From NCBI RefSeq assembly GCF_016406105.1, contig NZ_CP066308.1:4393959-4457958 (forward strand): a stretch of DNA of 64,000 bases, given 5' to 3'. Position numbers and translations under genes: made by a program. The notes beneath the pieces are model-generated. The model was not told the DNA's origin and made no database searches. It saw nothing but the letters and a program-made list of their open reading frames with translations. This document shows, one piece after another, positions 55,970 to 64,000 of the stretch. The stretch is from Brevibacillus composti. GTDB lineage: Bacteria; Bacillota; Bacilli; Brevibacillales; Brevibacillaceae. Numbering within the stretch: the stretch's first letter is position 1; every line of letters starts with the position of its first letter.

Positions 55970-56686
55970 TTAAATTAGCGGTTTTTTTGCGGGAGTTCCT
56001 GCTTTTCGTGGGTACCCCTTGGGTGTACTCGCCACTTTTTCAATGATCACGATATTGCGCTCGCCTGCATCCTCGGGCAGTTGGAAAGTTTCAACCTGTT
56101 TGGTCTTGCCGCCCAAGAGTTTAATCGCTTTTTTTCCTTCGTTTAACTCGGGAGCAAGATCTGCGCCCTTGAGCGCGATAAAATGTCCCCCTACGCGCGC
56201 AAACGGCAGGCAGTATTCGGAGAGCACATTCAACCGGGCGACAGCGCGGGCGACCACCAAATCAAACGCCTGCCGATAGGCTGGATCCTGCCCCCGCTCC
56301 TCCGCCCGGCCATGGACGGGAGAGAGATTCTCCAACCCCAGCTCGCTTGCCACATGCTGCAAAAAATTCATCCGCTTGTTCAATGAGTCGATGATCGTCA
56401 TCCGCAGATGGGGGAAGGCGATCTTCAAAGGAATGCTGGGAAAGCCCGCACCTCCCCCGATGTCTGCTACCTTTTCCACCTGATCAAAGGAAAAGAAAAA
56501 GGCGGGTGTTAACGAGTCGTAAAAATGCTTGTTATACACCTGTTCTTCCTCGGTGATTGCAGTCAGGTTCATCTTCTCGTTCCATTCCACCAAAAGCCGA
56601 AAATAGGTCTGAAACTGCTCCTGCTGGCGCTCCGAGAGCATGATCCCTTTGGACGCCAATGCTTCGGAAAACTGTTCCTTGTTCAT
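55970..56686 (-). CDS. rsmG: 16S rRNA (guanine-527-N7)-methyltransferase RsmG
   Basis: Makes m7G527 in 16S rRNA; loss gives low-level streptomycin resistance in other species. 238 residues: ADIGGGAGFPSIPLKI (AdoMet binding) near 75, and VVARAVARLNVLSEYCLPF. It follows mnmG, the usual order. Confidence 0.95.
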   Translation of the reverse strand: MNKEQFSEALASKGIMLSERQQEQFQTYFRLLVEWNEKMNLTAITEEEQVYNKHFYDSLTPAFFFSFDQVEKVADIGGGAGFPSIPLKIAFPHLRMTIIDSLNKRMNFLQHVASELGLENLSPVHGRAEERGQDPAYRQAFDLVVARAVARLNVLSEYCLPFARVGGHFIALKGADLAPELNEGKKAIKLLGGKTKQVETFQLPEDAGERNIVIIEKVASTPKGYPRKAGTPAKKPLI

Positions 56687-56770
56687 ACGCTGTACCCCTT
56701 ATTCCAACCGGCTCAAACCACGTGCTGCCGGCTTATTGTTGACGTTCCCCTCCGGCAGCCCGCCGTCTGG

Positions 56771-58669
56771 TTATTCGGCAACGGCACCCGCTCGATTGTA
56801 ATGCTCCAGATAGACCATCAGAACGGAGATATCGGCAGGATTCACGCCGGAAATGCGGGACGCCTGACCGATGTTAAGCGGCCTGATGTTGCTCAGGTTT
56901 TCGCGAGACTCTTTGGACATCCCGGTAATCTGGTGATAATCCAGGGACTCGGGGATCCGCCGCTCCTCCATCTTCTTCATCCGTTCCACCTGCTGCAAGG
57001 ACTTGCGAATATAGCCATCGTATTTGATCTGGATCTCCACCTGCTCGGTTACATCCTCCGGCAGCGGCTGTGGCGATGGCATCATTTGCGCAATATGCGC
57101 GTAGGTGATTTCCGGACGGCGCAACAGCTGCGCCAGATCGATGACCTCGGTCAATTCCGGAGAGCCGGCCTCGCGCAGCACAGCCTGAACCTCTTCCATA
57201 TCGGGACGGACGCGCGTGCTTAGGATGCGCTCTTTTTCCTGCTCAATCAGTTCACGTTTGCGGCAGAAACGCCCATAACGATCCTCGCTGATCAGGCCGA
57301 TTTCATAGCCGAGATCGGTCAGCCGCAGGTCCGCATTGTCATGCCGCAGAAGCAGGCGGTACTCCGCACGAGAGGTAAGCAGGCGATAAGGCTCGCTGGT
57401 TCCTTTGGTCACCAGATCGTCGATCAATACACCGATGTAAGCCTGCTCGCGCCCGAGGATCACTGGCGGTTTCCCTTGAATTTTGCGGGCGGCATTGATC
57501 CCGGCCATCAAGCCCTGTGCGGCAGCCTCCTCATAGCCGGAGGTGCCGTTAATCTGCCCTGCGGTAAACAAGCCTTCGATCCGTTTTGTCTCCAGGGTCG
57601 GCCAAAGCTGGGTAGGAACGATCGCATCGTATTCAATGGCGTATCCCGGCCTCATCATCCGGGCCTCCTCCATCCCGGGCAGCGAACGCAGCATCTGAAG
57701 CTGGATCTCCTCCGGCATACTGGTAGACAACCCCTGGACGTACATTTCTTCGGTATGCCGCCCTTCCGGCTCCAGGAAAATCTGGTGGCGCGGCTTGTCG
57801 TTAAAGCGGACGATCTTGTCCTCGATGGAGGGGCAATAGCGCGGGCCCCTGCCTTCGATCGTACCGGAATACATCGGCGCCCGGTGCAGGTTGTCGTTGA
57901 TCAGATGATGCGTCTCCTCATTGGTATACGTCAGCCAGCAAGGGAGCTGATCCATGATAAACTCTGTCGTCTCATAGGAAAACGCGCGCGGTACGTCGTC
58001 ACCGGGCTGGATCTCCATCTGGGAAAAATCGATGCTGCTTTTGTGCACGCGCGGCGGCGTGCCCGTTTTAAAGCGCACCATGTCAAAGCCCAGCTCTTTC
58101 AGATGGTAGGCAAGCCGAACAGACGGCCGCATATTATTGGGGCCGCTCTCGTACTGCAGGTCGCCCAGAATAATTTTTCCGCGCAGATAGGTCCCTGTCG
58201 TCAGGACGACTGCCTTTGCTTTGTACATCGCCCCTGTCTGCGTGATCACGCCTTCACAGACGCCGTCGTTGACGATGAGCTCTTCGACCATAGCCTGCCG
58301 CAGTATCAGGTTGGGCGTGCTTTCTATCGTCTTTTTCATCTCTTGCTGGTACGCCACTTTGTCAGCCTGTGCGCGCAGGGCGTGTACAGCCGGTCCTTTT
58401 CCGGTATTCAAAAGACGCATCTGAATATGCGTTTTGTCGATATTTTTCCCCATTTCTCCGCCCAGCGCGTCAATCTCCCGGACGACGTGACCCTTGGCCG
58501 GGCCGCCTACAGACGGGTTGCAAGGCATATACGCGACGGAATCCAGATTAATGGTCAACAGCAGTGTCTTGCACCCCATCCGTGCGGTGGCCAAGGCTGC
58601 TTCGCTGCCTGCGTGGCCGGCACCAATGACGATGACGTCAAACGATTCCGCTTCATAGGTTGGTATCAT
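56771..58669 (-). CDS. mnmG: tRNA uridine-34 carboxymethylaminomethyl enzyme MnmG (GidA)
   Basis: With MnmE, modifies U34 of certain tRNAs, using FAD and tetrahydrofolate. 632 residues: Rossmann FAD motif [14 protein letters not shown] at the N-terminus, [19 protein letters not shown] with the catalytic Cys, [14 protein letters not shown] with the second Cys, [17 protein letters not shown]. The C-terminal helical domain is complete. Confidence 0.97.
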   Translation of the reverse strand: MIPTYEAESFDVIVIGAGHAGSEAALATARMGCKTLLLTINLDSVAYMPCNPSVGGPAKGHVVREIDALGGEMGKNIDKTHIQMRLLNTGKGPAVHALRAQADKVAYQQEMKKTIESTPNLILRQAMVEELIVNDGVCEGVITQTGAMYKAKAVVLTTGTYLRGKIILGDLQYESGPNNMRPSVRLAYHLKELGFDMVRFKTGTPPRVHKSSIDFSQMEIQPGDDVPRAFSYETTEFIMDQLPCWLTYTNEETHHLINDNLHRAPMYSGTIEGRGPRYCPSIEDKIVRFNDKPRHQIFLEPEGRHTEEMYVQGLSTSMPEEIQLQMLRSLPGMEEARMMRPGYAIEYDAIVPTQLWPTLETKRIEGLFTAGQINGTSGYEEAAAQGLMAGINAARKIQGKPPVILGREQAYIGVLIDDLVTKGTSEPYRLLTSRAEYRLLLRHDNADLRLTDLGYEIGLISEDRYGRFCRKRELIEQEKERILSTRVRPDMEEVQAVLREAGSPELTEVIDLAQLLRRPEITYAHIAQMMPSPQPLPEDVTEQVEIQIKYDGYIRKSLQQVERMKKMEERRIPESLDYHQITGMSKESRENLSNIRPLNIGQASRISGVNPADISVLMVYLEHYNRAGAVAE

Positions 58670-58741
58670 ACATTCTCCTCCTTCGGGTGCGTGTGGGTCT
58701 TTCCCGTCTCTCAGTTGTCCTGCTAATAAAGGAAGATGAAC

Positions 58742-60118
58742 TCATTTCCCCAGACAAAATTGAGAGAAAATCTGATCAATCAAATCCTCGCCGACACTCT
58801 CGCCGACCACTTCACCAAGCAGTTCCCATGCTTTTTTGATGTCGATCTGCACCATGTCGATCGGCATTCGCTCCTCGATGCCGCGGATCGCCTCATCGGT
58901 CGCCTGTTCGGCTTGGCGGAGCAAGCGAATATGTCTGGCGTTGCTGACGTACGTGAGATCATCCTGCTGGACACGGCCGGAAAAGAAGGTGTCCGCGATC
59001 GCTTTTTCCAAGAGATCGATGCCTGTCTCCTCTTTGGCCGAAGTCATGATCAACGGCTGGTTCGGGAAGTGGCGCTTGACCTCTTCCAGATCGATGCGCT
59101 GCGGCAGGTCGAATTTATTGACGATTAAAATGGCCTGAAAACCTTTGACTGCTTCAAAAATATTATAATCATCCTGGGTCAGCGGTTCATTGTAATTCAG
59201 CACGAGCAAAACCAGATCCGCCTTTTGCAAGAGCTGGCGCGATTTTTCGACCCCGATCTTCTCCACGATATCCTCGGTCTCCCGGATCCCGGCTGTATCG
59301 ATCAGACGCAAGGGCACGCCGCGAACGTTGACGTATTCCTCGATCACGTCCCGGGTCGTCCCTGCCACATCGGTGACGATCGCCTTTTCCTCCTGAACCA
59401 GACTGTTCAATAAGGAAGACTTCCCTACATTGGGTCGGCCGATAATGGCTGTAGACAAGCCCTCGCGCAAGATTTTCCCCTGCGAAGCCGTCTGCAGCAG
59501 CCGGCCGATCTCCTCTTTTACCTCCAGGCACTTGTCCATGAGCAGCTGCTGGGTGACATCCTCCACATCATGCTCGGGGTAATCCAGCGTCACCTCGATG
59601 TGAGCCATCGCTTCAATCAGATTTTGCCGCAGCTTGCGAATCATTCGGGACAATCGTCCCTCCACCTGATTCAATGCGACCTTCATGGCACGATCCGTCT
59701 TGGCCCGAATCAGGTCGATGACGGCTTCCGCTTGGGACAAATCTATGCGCCCGTTCAAAAACGCACGCTTGGTAAACTCCCCCGGCTCGGCCAATCGGGC
59801 TCCGCTGTCCAAAATCAGCTCCAGCACCCGCTCGACGGAAACAATCCCTCCGTGACAGTTGACCTCCACCACGTCTTCCCGCGTAAATGTGCGCGGGGCC
59901 CGCATCACCGAAACCAAAACCTCTTCTACCAGTTCGCCGGTCTTGGGGTCATGCAAATGTCCGTAATGTATCGTATGGCTATCCACAGTGGACAGCTTCT
60001 TCTTTCCGCGGTAAATCGTATCCACAATCTCGATCGCTTCAGATCCACTGACCCGAATAATCGCGACGCCACCCTCTCCCATCGGCGTCGCAACAGCAGC
60101 GATTGTATCAAATTCCAT
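58742..60118 (-). CDS. mnmE: tRNA modification GTPase MnmE
   Basis: Partner of MnmG. 458 residues: N-terminal folate-binding domain ([20 protein letters not shown]), then a G domain inserted in the helical domain with [12 protein letters not shown] near residue 226, DTAGIRET, and NKFDLP, and the C-terminal FCLGK with the essential Cys. Complete. Several DnaA boxes lie upstream. Confidence 0.97.
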   Translation of the reverse strand: MEFDTIAAVATPMGEGGVAIIRVSGSEAIEIVDTIYRGKKKLSTVDSHTIHYGHLHDPKTGELVEEVLVSVMRAPRTFTREDVVEVNCHGGIVSVERVLELILDSGARLAEPGEFTKRAFLNGRIDLSQAEAVIDLIRAKTDRAMKVALNQVEGRLSRMIRKLRQNLIEAMAHIEVTLDYPEHDVEDVTQQLLMDKCLEVKEEIGRLLQTASQGKILREGLSTAIIGRPNVGKSSLLNSLVQEEKAIVTDVAGTTRDVIEEYVNVRGVPLRLIDTAGIRETEDIVEKIGVEKSRQLLQKADLVLLVLNYNEPLTQDDYNIFEAVKGFQAILIVNKFDLPQRIDLEEVKRHFPNQPLIMTSAKEETGIDLLEKAIADTFFSGRVQQDDLTYVSNARHIRLLRQAEQATDEAIRGIEERMPIDMVQIDIKKAWELLGEVVGESVGEDLIDQIFSQFCLGK

Positions 60119-60232
60119 CTCATTTCACCTCTTGCTTTCCAAACAAACGAGTCAGCCACTAACTTATTAGCATAACAGAACCCTGTGAAAAATTCCAAGA
60201 AAAGCATCAGCCAAAAACACTTTTTCAACAAT

Positions 60233-60335
60233 CTATCCACATCGTTGCCGTGCTGCCTGTTTTTTGATGTTATCCACAGTATGTTCGATTTGGTTCCCCT
60301 CCAATCGGAAGGAGCGGCGTTATCCACTATCCACA
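60233..60335 (+). promoter_or_regulatory. Cluster of four DnaA boxes upstream of mnmE
   Basis: TTATCCACA at 60270-60278 is perfect; CTATCCACA 60233-60241, TTATCCACT 60320-60328 and CTATCCACA 60327-60335 have one mismatch. All point the same way. One more CTATCCACA lies in mnmE at 59979-59987. Confidence 0.65.
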
Positions 60336-60603
60336 GGTGGATTGCAGCGATGCCGGAATGCTTGGTTGTCAGCATGTGGCATGGAAAAAGCAAGCGGTCG
60401 AAGCTCCCTGGGGAGTTACTGTCGTGAGAAGAAGCATATTCCCATGCTAGGCTCCGTTCTCCGCCCTGCAAGGGAGCCGCCACTGTCCGCTCCGCAGCTG
60501 CCGGCGGGGGTGCGTAAAAGCCGCATCGCTTTGCCCCGATTCTTTCTTTCCCTCTCCTTCGTCCCGAAAATGCTTACACTCCTTGCATCCGCATATGCCC
60601 CAT

Positions 60604-60801
60604 GAAGAAGCGTGTTTCCCTGCGGCGCGACTGTGATGTCCAGCCTAGCGGAGAGGGAATTGGCGGGAAAAAGGAGCGCCACCTCTGCAAACACCGCGGA
60701 GCTGGGCGGCTTTGGCGATCCCCCGCCAATCTCCTCGGAGCGGACAGTCTCCCCTTCCCCGCAGGACTGAGGTGGAGCTGAGCAGGGAAACACGCTTCTT
60801 C
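60604..60801. repeat. 198-bp inverted-repeat element
   Basis: Perfect 19-bp ends GAAGAAGCGTGTTTCCCTG (60604-60622) and its complement (60783-60801), with further internal pairing (60653-60667 with 60722-60736, two mismatches). It can fold into one long structure. It may be a miniature transposon or a structured RNA. Confidence 0.6.
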
Positions 60802-60861
60802 CCACACGGCTCCGTCCGAAAGATGCCCCCAGAGCCACGCAATCAAGTTATAGAAAAAAAG

Positions 60862-60893
60862 GACAAAAAAAAAGAAGCCTACGACGAGGCTTC
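60862..60893 (-). terminator. Terminator overlapping the end of jag
   Basis: GAAGCCT pairs with AGGCTTC and is followed by T9; the first arm lies within the last jag codons. Confidence 0.88.
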
Positions 60894-61508
60894 TTTCGGT
60901 GCAATCACAATATAACGATTCGGTTCTTCACCTTCACTGAACGTAACCACATCCGCCCGCTTTTGCAAAAACGAATGGATCACTTTCCGTTCGGCGGCCG
61001 ACATCGGTTCCAGGCGGACGCTGCGCTTCATCGAGAGGGCCTTTTTGGTGACCCGCTCGGCCAGCTGCTCCAGTGTTTCTTTGCGGCGCTGCCGGTAATT
61101 CTCGGCATCCAGCACGATCCGAACGTGCTTGTCCGCATGGCGGTTGGCTACGACGTTTACGAGATACTGCAGCGAATCAAGCGTCTGACCCCTGCGGCCA
61201 ATGATGATTCCGAGGTTGGCACCCTGAATGTCAAACAGCATGCCTTCTTCCCCGCGGCGCGTTTCTACTCTGGCGTCCACGTTCATGCCTGCTAGCACGT
61301 CCTGCAGGAAAGCAAGCCCTTGATCCACCGGATCATACTGAACTTCCACTTCCACTTTGGCATCGCGGGAACCAATCAGTCCAAACAACCCCCTGCTTGG
61401 CTCTTCCAGGATGCGAACGTTCACTTTTTCACGAGGTACACACAGCTCTTCCAGGGCCTTTTGCACAGCATCTTCAATCGTTTTAGCCGTAGCTACCACC
61501 TTTTTCAC
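60879..61508 (-). CDS. jag: RNA-binding protein Jag (KhpB/SpoIIIJ-associated)
   Basis: 209 residues: Jag-N domain (EDAVQKALEELCVPREKVNV), KH domain (GANLGIIIGRRGQTLDSLQY) and R3H domain (YRQRRKETLEQLAERVTKKA). RNA-binding regulator in elongation and division, co-transcribed with yidC, whose stop overlaps the jag start (ATGA). Confidence 0.96.
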   Translation of the reverse strand: MKKVVATAKTIEDAVQKALEELCVPREKVNVRILEEPSRGLFGLIGSRDAKVEVEVQYDPVDQGLAFLQDVLAGMNVDARVETRRGEEGMLFDIQGANLGIIIGRRGQTLDSLQYLVNVVANRHADKHVRIVLDAENYRQRRKETLEQLAERVTKKALSMKRSVRLEPMSAAERKVIHSFLQKRADVVTFSEGEEPNRYIVIAPKEASS

Positions 61509-62263
61509 TTGGAGGCTCCCTCCTTGGGACGAGGTGATTTATTGGTATCGCGATACAAGAAATAGGTTTGGACGATCGTAAACAGGTTGCCGTATACCCA
61601 GTACAGCGACAGAGCGGACGGCAGCGTGACGGCGATCGCCAGAATCATCAGCGGCATCATGATCATCATCATCTGCATTTGTGCATTGCTCTGTGCCACG
61701 GCCCCCATCATTTTGGACTGGAAATAGGTCGTGACCGCAGCGATGATCGGCAAAATGTAGTACGGATCCTTCTCGCCGAGAGACATCCAGAGGAAGGTGT
61801 GCGTCTTGATGTCTTCCGTACGGATGATCGCATGGTAAAACGCGATCAAGATCGGCATTTGCACCAACAGAGGCAGACATCCGGCCAACGGATTGACCTG
61901 GTTCTTTTGAAACACCAGAAGGGTTTCCTGCTGGGCCTTTTGCGGATCGTTTTTGTACTTCTCGCGGATTTTCTGCAGTTCAGGCTGCAGCTCCTGCATT
62001 TTCTTGGAGCTCTTGATTTGTTTCACCATTAACGGGAGCACGAGCAACCGGATAATAATCGTTGCTACCAAAATGCCCAAGCCATAGCTGCCTCCCAGCA
62101 GCAAGGCACTCTCCTGAATCAGCCAGGACAGCGGATAGACAAAGTACTTGTCCCACATTCCTTCCGCGTCCGGTCCGATTGGCGCCGCCGCTTGAGGATT
62201 ACAGCCCGACAGGATTAAAACCAGCAGGGCCAGCATCGATATGCTGAGGATGCGTCTCTTCAA
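61505..62263 (-). CDS. yidC: Membrane protein insertase YidC (SpoIIIJ type)
   Basis: 252-residue lipoprotein: LALLVLILSGC lipobox, cut before Cys 21, then five membrane segments with the conserved hydrophilic-groove region (IIIRLLVLPLMVKQIKSSKK) including the essential Arg. Inserts membrane proteins with or without Sec; the SpoIIIJ type is also needed for sporulation. Its C-terminal tail is short. Confidence 0.95.
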   Translation of the reverse strand: MKRRILSISMLALLVLILSGCNPQAAAPIGPDAEGMWDKYFVYPLSWLIQESALLLGGSYGLGILVATIIIRLLVLPLMVKQIKSSKKMQELQPELQKIREKYKNDPQKAQQETLLVFQKNQVNPLAGCLPLLVQMPILIAFYHAIIRTEDIKTHTFLWMSLGEKDPYYILPIIAAVTTYFQSKMMGAVAQSNAQMQMMMIMMPLMILAIAVTLPSALSLYWVYGNLFTIVQTYFLYRDTNKSPRPKEGASK

Positions 62264-62314
62264 GGGATGGTCCTCCTTTTCCCTGTTTCGGTTATCAGTG
62301 GTACTTCCTTGTTG

Positions 62315-62542
62315 CTATTCGTGATTGCGGTGTTCGGGTACAGGATCAAATCCACCCGGATGAAAGGGATGGCACTTCAAAATGCGGCGAATGGCCAGCC
62401 AGCTCCCCTTCCACGGCCCAAAGCGGCGAATCGCTTCCAACGCATAATGGGAGCACGTGGGAGCAAAGCGGCAGGACGGCGGCTTATACGGTGAAACAAA
62501 CAGTTGATATCCTCGTATGAGCCAAATCAAAACGCGTCCCAT
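62315..62542 (-). CDS. yidD: Membrane protein insertion factor YidD
   Basis: 75 residues; [20 protein letters not shown] then [20 protein letters not shown] and HPGGFDPVP are the signature. Helps YidC insertion. Six bases after rnpA. Confidence 0.95.
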   Translation of the reverse strand: MGRVLIWLIRGYQLFVSPYKPPSCRFAPTCSHYALEAIRRFGPWKGSWLAIRRILKCHPFHPGGFDPVPEHRNHE

Positions 62543-62548
62543 GGCCGC

Positions 62549-62926
62549 TCACCTTCTTTTATGGCTATGTACGGATGCCTGTCTGATCACCTTGGCCCGC
62601 TTCATGACGTGAATCAGGGACTGCTCGATATCGTCCACGGACATGTCTTCCACGCCCGGCCTCGCGATAATGACCACATCCATATCTGGCGGGATCGCCC
62701 TCTCCAGCCGAGAGATCGCCTCCCGCACCTTTCGCTTCACCCGATTGCGGATGACGGCGTTTCCAATCTTTTTGCTGACAGAAATTCCGGCGCGAAAGGC
62801 TGCTTGTCCCTCTTGCTTGCAGGAATAGAGTACAAACTGCTTGTTGGCAGCGGAGCTTCCCTTTTGAAATACTTCTTGAAAATGCTCGTTTTTCCTAAGC
62901 CGATGGGAACGATGCAAGGTAAACAA
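62549..62926 (-). CDS. rnpA: Ribonuclease P protein component
   Basis: 125 residues. Binds the RNase P RNA for tRNA 5' maturation. RAGISVSKKIGNAVIRNRVK and RKVREAIS are the core RNR motif. It lies between rpmH and yidD. Confidence 0.95.
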   Translation of the reverse strand: MFTLHRSHRLRKNEHFQEVFQKGSSAANKQFVLYSCKQEGQAAFRAGISVSKKIGNAVIRNRVKRKVREAISRLERAIPPDMDVVIIARPGVEDMSVDDIEQSLIHVMKRAKVIRQASVHSHKRR

Positions 62927-63272
62927 CCCCTAACATCATAATTATAGTAGAAAACGCTTGCAGCATCTACCAGTATATCCTTGTTTCAACCACTTTTTTC
63001 CCAAAAACGGCACCATTGCTCCGGTTCATCTCAATCTTTCGCGAAAATGAGGGATGCCTTTGCCCGTCTTGATGAAAAAAGTCGGCAGGAATCCCCATCC
63101 CGCTTTAGGCAAGCCTTCCAGTCGCCTTCTCCCTCTGCCAAAACGATCAGGACTTTCACTAAATACGGATCGGCCCCCGAAAAGTCTCAGCAAACAAAAC
63201 GACAAAGAAGCCCATGCTTCACTTTCAAAGGAGCGTGCGCATGAGGGGGATTCCTCCCGACAGATATGCAGC
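62927..63272. other. Intergenic region between rnpA and rpmH
   Basis: About 350 bp. I see no gene and no strong promoter; a TATAAT-like box (minus strand near 62940) could start rnpA. Confidence 0.4.
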
Positions 63273-63298
63273 AAAAAAGGCCACTTATGTTGTGGCCT
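63273..63298 (-). terminator. Terminator overlapping the rpmH stop codon
   Basis: AGGCCAC and GTGGCCT arms (63278-63284, 63292-63298), then TTTTTT on the minus strand. Confidence 0.85.
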
Positions 63299-63431
63299 AT
63301 GCAGAAAGAACTTTTCTCCCTTTACGACGGCGGGCAGCCAAAATCTTACGGCCGTTTTTCGTGCTCATACGCTGGCGGAACCCGTGGTCCTTTTTACGCT
63401 TACGATTATTTGGATTAAAAGATGGTTTCAT
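63297..63431 (-). CDS. rpmH: 50S ribosomal protein L34
   Basis: 44 residues: start [20 protein letters not shown] and end [11 protein letters not shown], the full L34. It has a GGAGGTG ribosome binding site and a consensus promoter. First gene leftward of dnaA, diverging from it. Confidence 0.97.
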   Translation of the reverse strand: MKPSFNPNNRKRKKDHGFRQRMSTKNGRKILAARRRKGRKVLSA

Positions 63432-63478
63432 CCCTGTAACACCTCCGTCCTCACAAACCATTCAAACCATACTTTCAA

Positions 63479-63507
63479 ATTATAAGGAGATTTTTTAAAA
63501 AAGTCAA
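63479..63507 (-). promoter_or_regulatory. SigA promoter of rpmH
   Basis: TTGACT (complement of 63502-63507), 17 bases, TATAAT (complement of 63479-63484). Confidence 0.88.
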
Positions 63508-63563
63508 GAAAGCCCGTTCCATAGATTCTCGGCAAATATCCCCAAGGCTCTATTTCCCAAAAT

Positions 63564-64000
63564 TGTGGATATCCATTTATCCACACTCGCAAATTTCGAC
63601 AGGATTATCTACAGCTTGTACACAAAATATAGGGGTGTGAATATGTGCAGAATACAATCCGTTGTGTTTGTGGATAAGTGCGAAAAAAGCATTGCTGACA
63701 TAGCTTTTATTTGTTATTATATTTTTGTTTTGGAACGTGAATAACTTCCACCTACCATTTCAGTTTTCCACAGCATGTGGATAAGTTTGTGGACAGTTTT
63801 CCTCTTCTGTGAATCAAATTATTCACAAGTTTGCGGATAATGTCTACTACTTTGCGCACATCCGAGAGGAATCCCTTTTTTTCGACTTTTTTTATCCACA
63901 GTCGATTTATTCATGAAACTGCTGATTTCATACCCGTTTTCTCTCGTACGCACTTTTCTCTTTATTATATATTTGTACTTTCCCGAAAGGAGGGATTCTG
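63564..64000 (+). other. oriC: oriC region upstream of dnaA, with DnaA boxes
   Basis: Perfect boxes: TTATCCACA 63577-63585, TGTGGATAA 63669-63677, TGTGGATAA 63776-63784, TTATCCACA 63892-63900. One-mismatch: 63564-63572, 63605-63613, 63764-63772, 63819-63827, 63832-63840. The region is AT-rich and ends in AAAGGAGGGATTCTG, a ribosome binding site for dnaA, whose start codon falls beyond base 64000. This is the upstream half of a bipartite Bacillota origin; the unwinding half would lie between dnaA and dnaN. Confidence 0.88.

Larger units (their letters stand above)
60119..60862. other. Long intergenic region between jag and mnmE
   Basis: About 740 bp. The left third has a DnaA-box cluster; the right two thirds are GC-rich with nested inverted repeats. 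Overlapping open frames on both strands here look like by-products of high GC, with no family signatures. Confidence 0.6.

Noticed and set aside
60416..60846. Several overlapping frames of 65-140 codons
   Set aside because: Lie in the GC-rich inverted-repeat region on both strands; none has a motif.
63616..63624. TTGTACACA as a DnaA box
   Set aside because: Two mismatches to the consensus; not counted.

Overview
The window reads as the left flank of a replication origin in a Gram-positive endospore former of the Brevibacillus/Paenibacillaceae type. The right end (about 63.5-64.0 kb) is AT-rich, carries many DnaA boxes and stops in a strong Shine-Dalgarno sequence, so dnaA should start just past base 64000. 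Reading leftward from it comes the Bacillota order rpmH, rnpA, yidD, yidC, jag, mnmE, mnmG, rsmG, noc, parA/soj, parB/spo0J, a DUF554 gene, yyaC, a MscS channel, a DUF951 gene, ychF, rpsF-ssb-rpsR, yybS, gdpP, rplI, dnaB, purA, walR-walK-yycH-yycI-walJ-htrA and rlmH. Sporulation genes (sspH, yyaC, a tiny YjcZ-like gene) support a spore former. Nearly all core genes lie on the minus strand, which is co-oriented with a fork leaving the origin leftward. No tRNA, rRNA or CRISPR array was seen.

Layout. 1-4.5 kb: debris and mobile DNA: a block of stem-loops, a mazEF toxin-antitoxin pair between repeated sequences, an IS21-like remnant whose transposase gene has an internal inversion, and a truncated DUF6431 gene. 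4.5-17.7 kb: a minus-strand defence-like island: a SNF2-type helicase, a DUF4391 protein, a Type III methyltransferase (Mod) and restriction subunit (Res), then a DEAD/DEAH helicase with a small unknown protein, then a DUF6414-like protein with a ClpB-like AAA ATPase. Each block ends in a terminator or hairpin. 17.7-19.5 kb: decayed genes (zinc ribbon/membrane/ankyrin pseudogene). From 19.5 kb rightward: core genome, starting at the 3' end of rlmH. In staphylococci the rlmH 3' end is the SCC insertion point, so the island position is suggestive.

How the core works together: WalRK with YycH, YycI and WalJ controls cell-wall metabolism, next to an HtrA protease and a LysM/G5/M23 endopeptidase. 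ParA, ParB and Noc with two perfect parS sites handle origin segregation and nucleoid occlusion. DnaB and SSB serve replication. RpsF, RpsR, RplI, RpmH, RnpA, RsmG, RlmH, MnmE and MnmG serve translation. YidC, YidD and Jag serve membrane insertion and RNA binding. GdpP degrades c-di-AMP. PurA makes adenylosuccinate and has a PurR-type operator.

Most noteworthy: the uncharacterised DUF6414/AAA pair and neighbouring helicase unit; the Type III RM cassette with two extra genes; the inverted istA segment; a CTG start for sspH; two intergenic DnaA-box clusters outside oriC; a 198-bp inverted-repeat element between jag and mnmE; an LSm-like small protein. Family names come from recognition by eye; no database search was possible.
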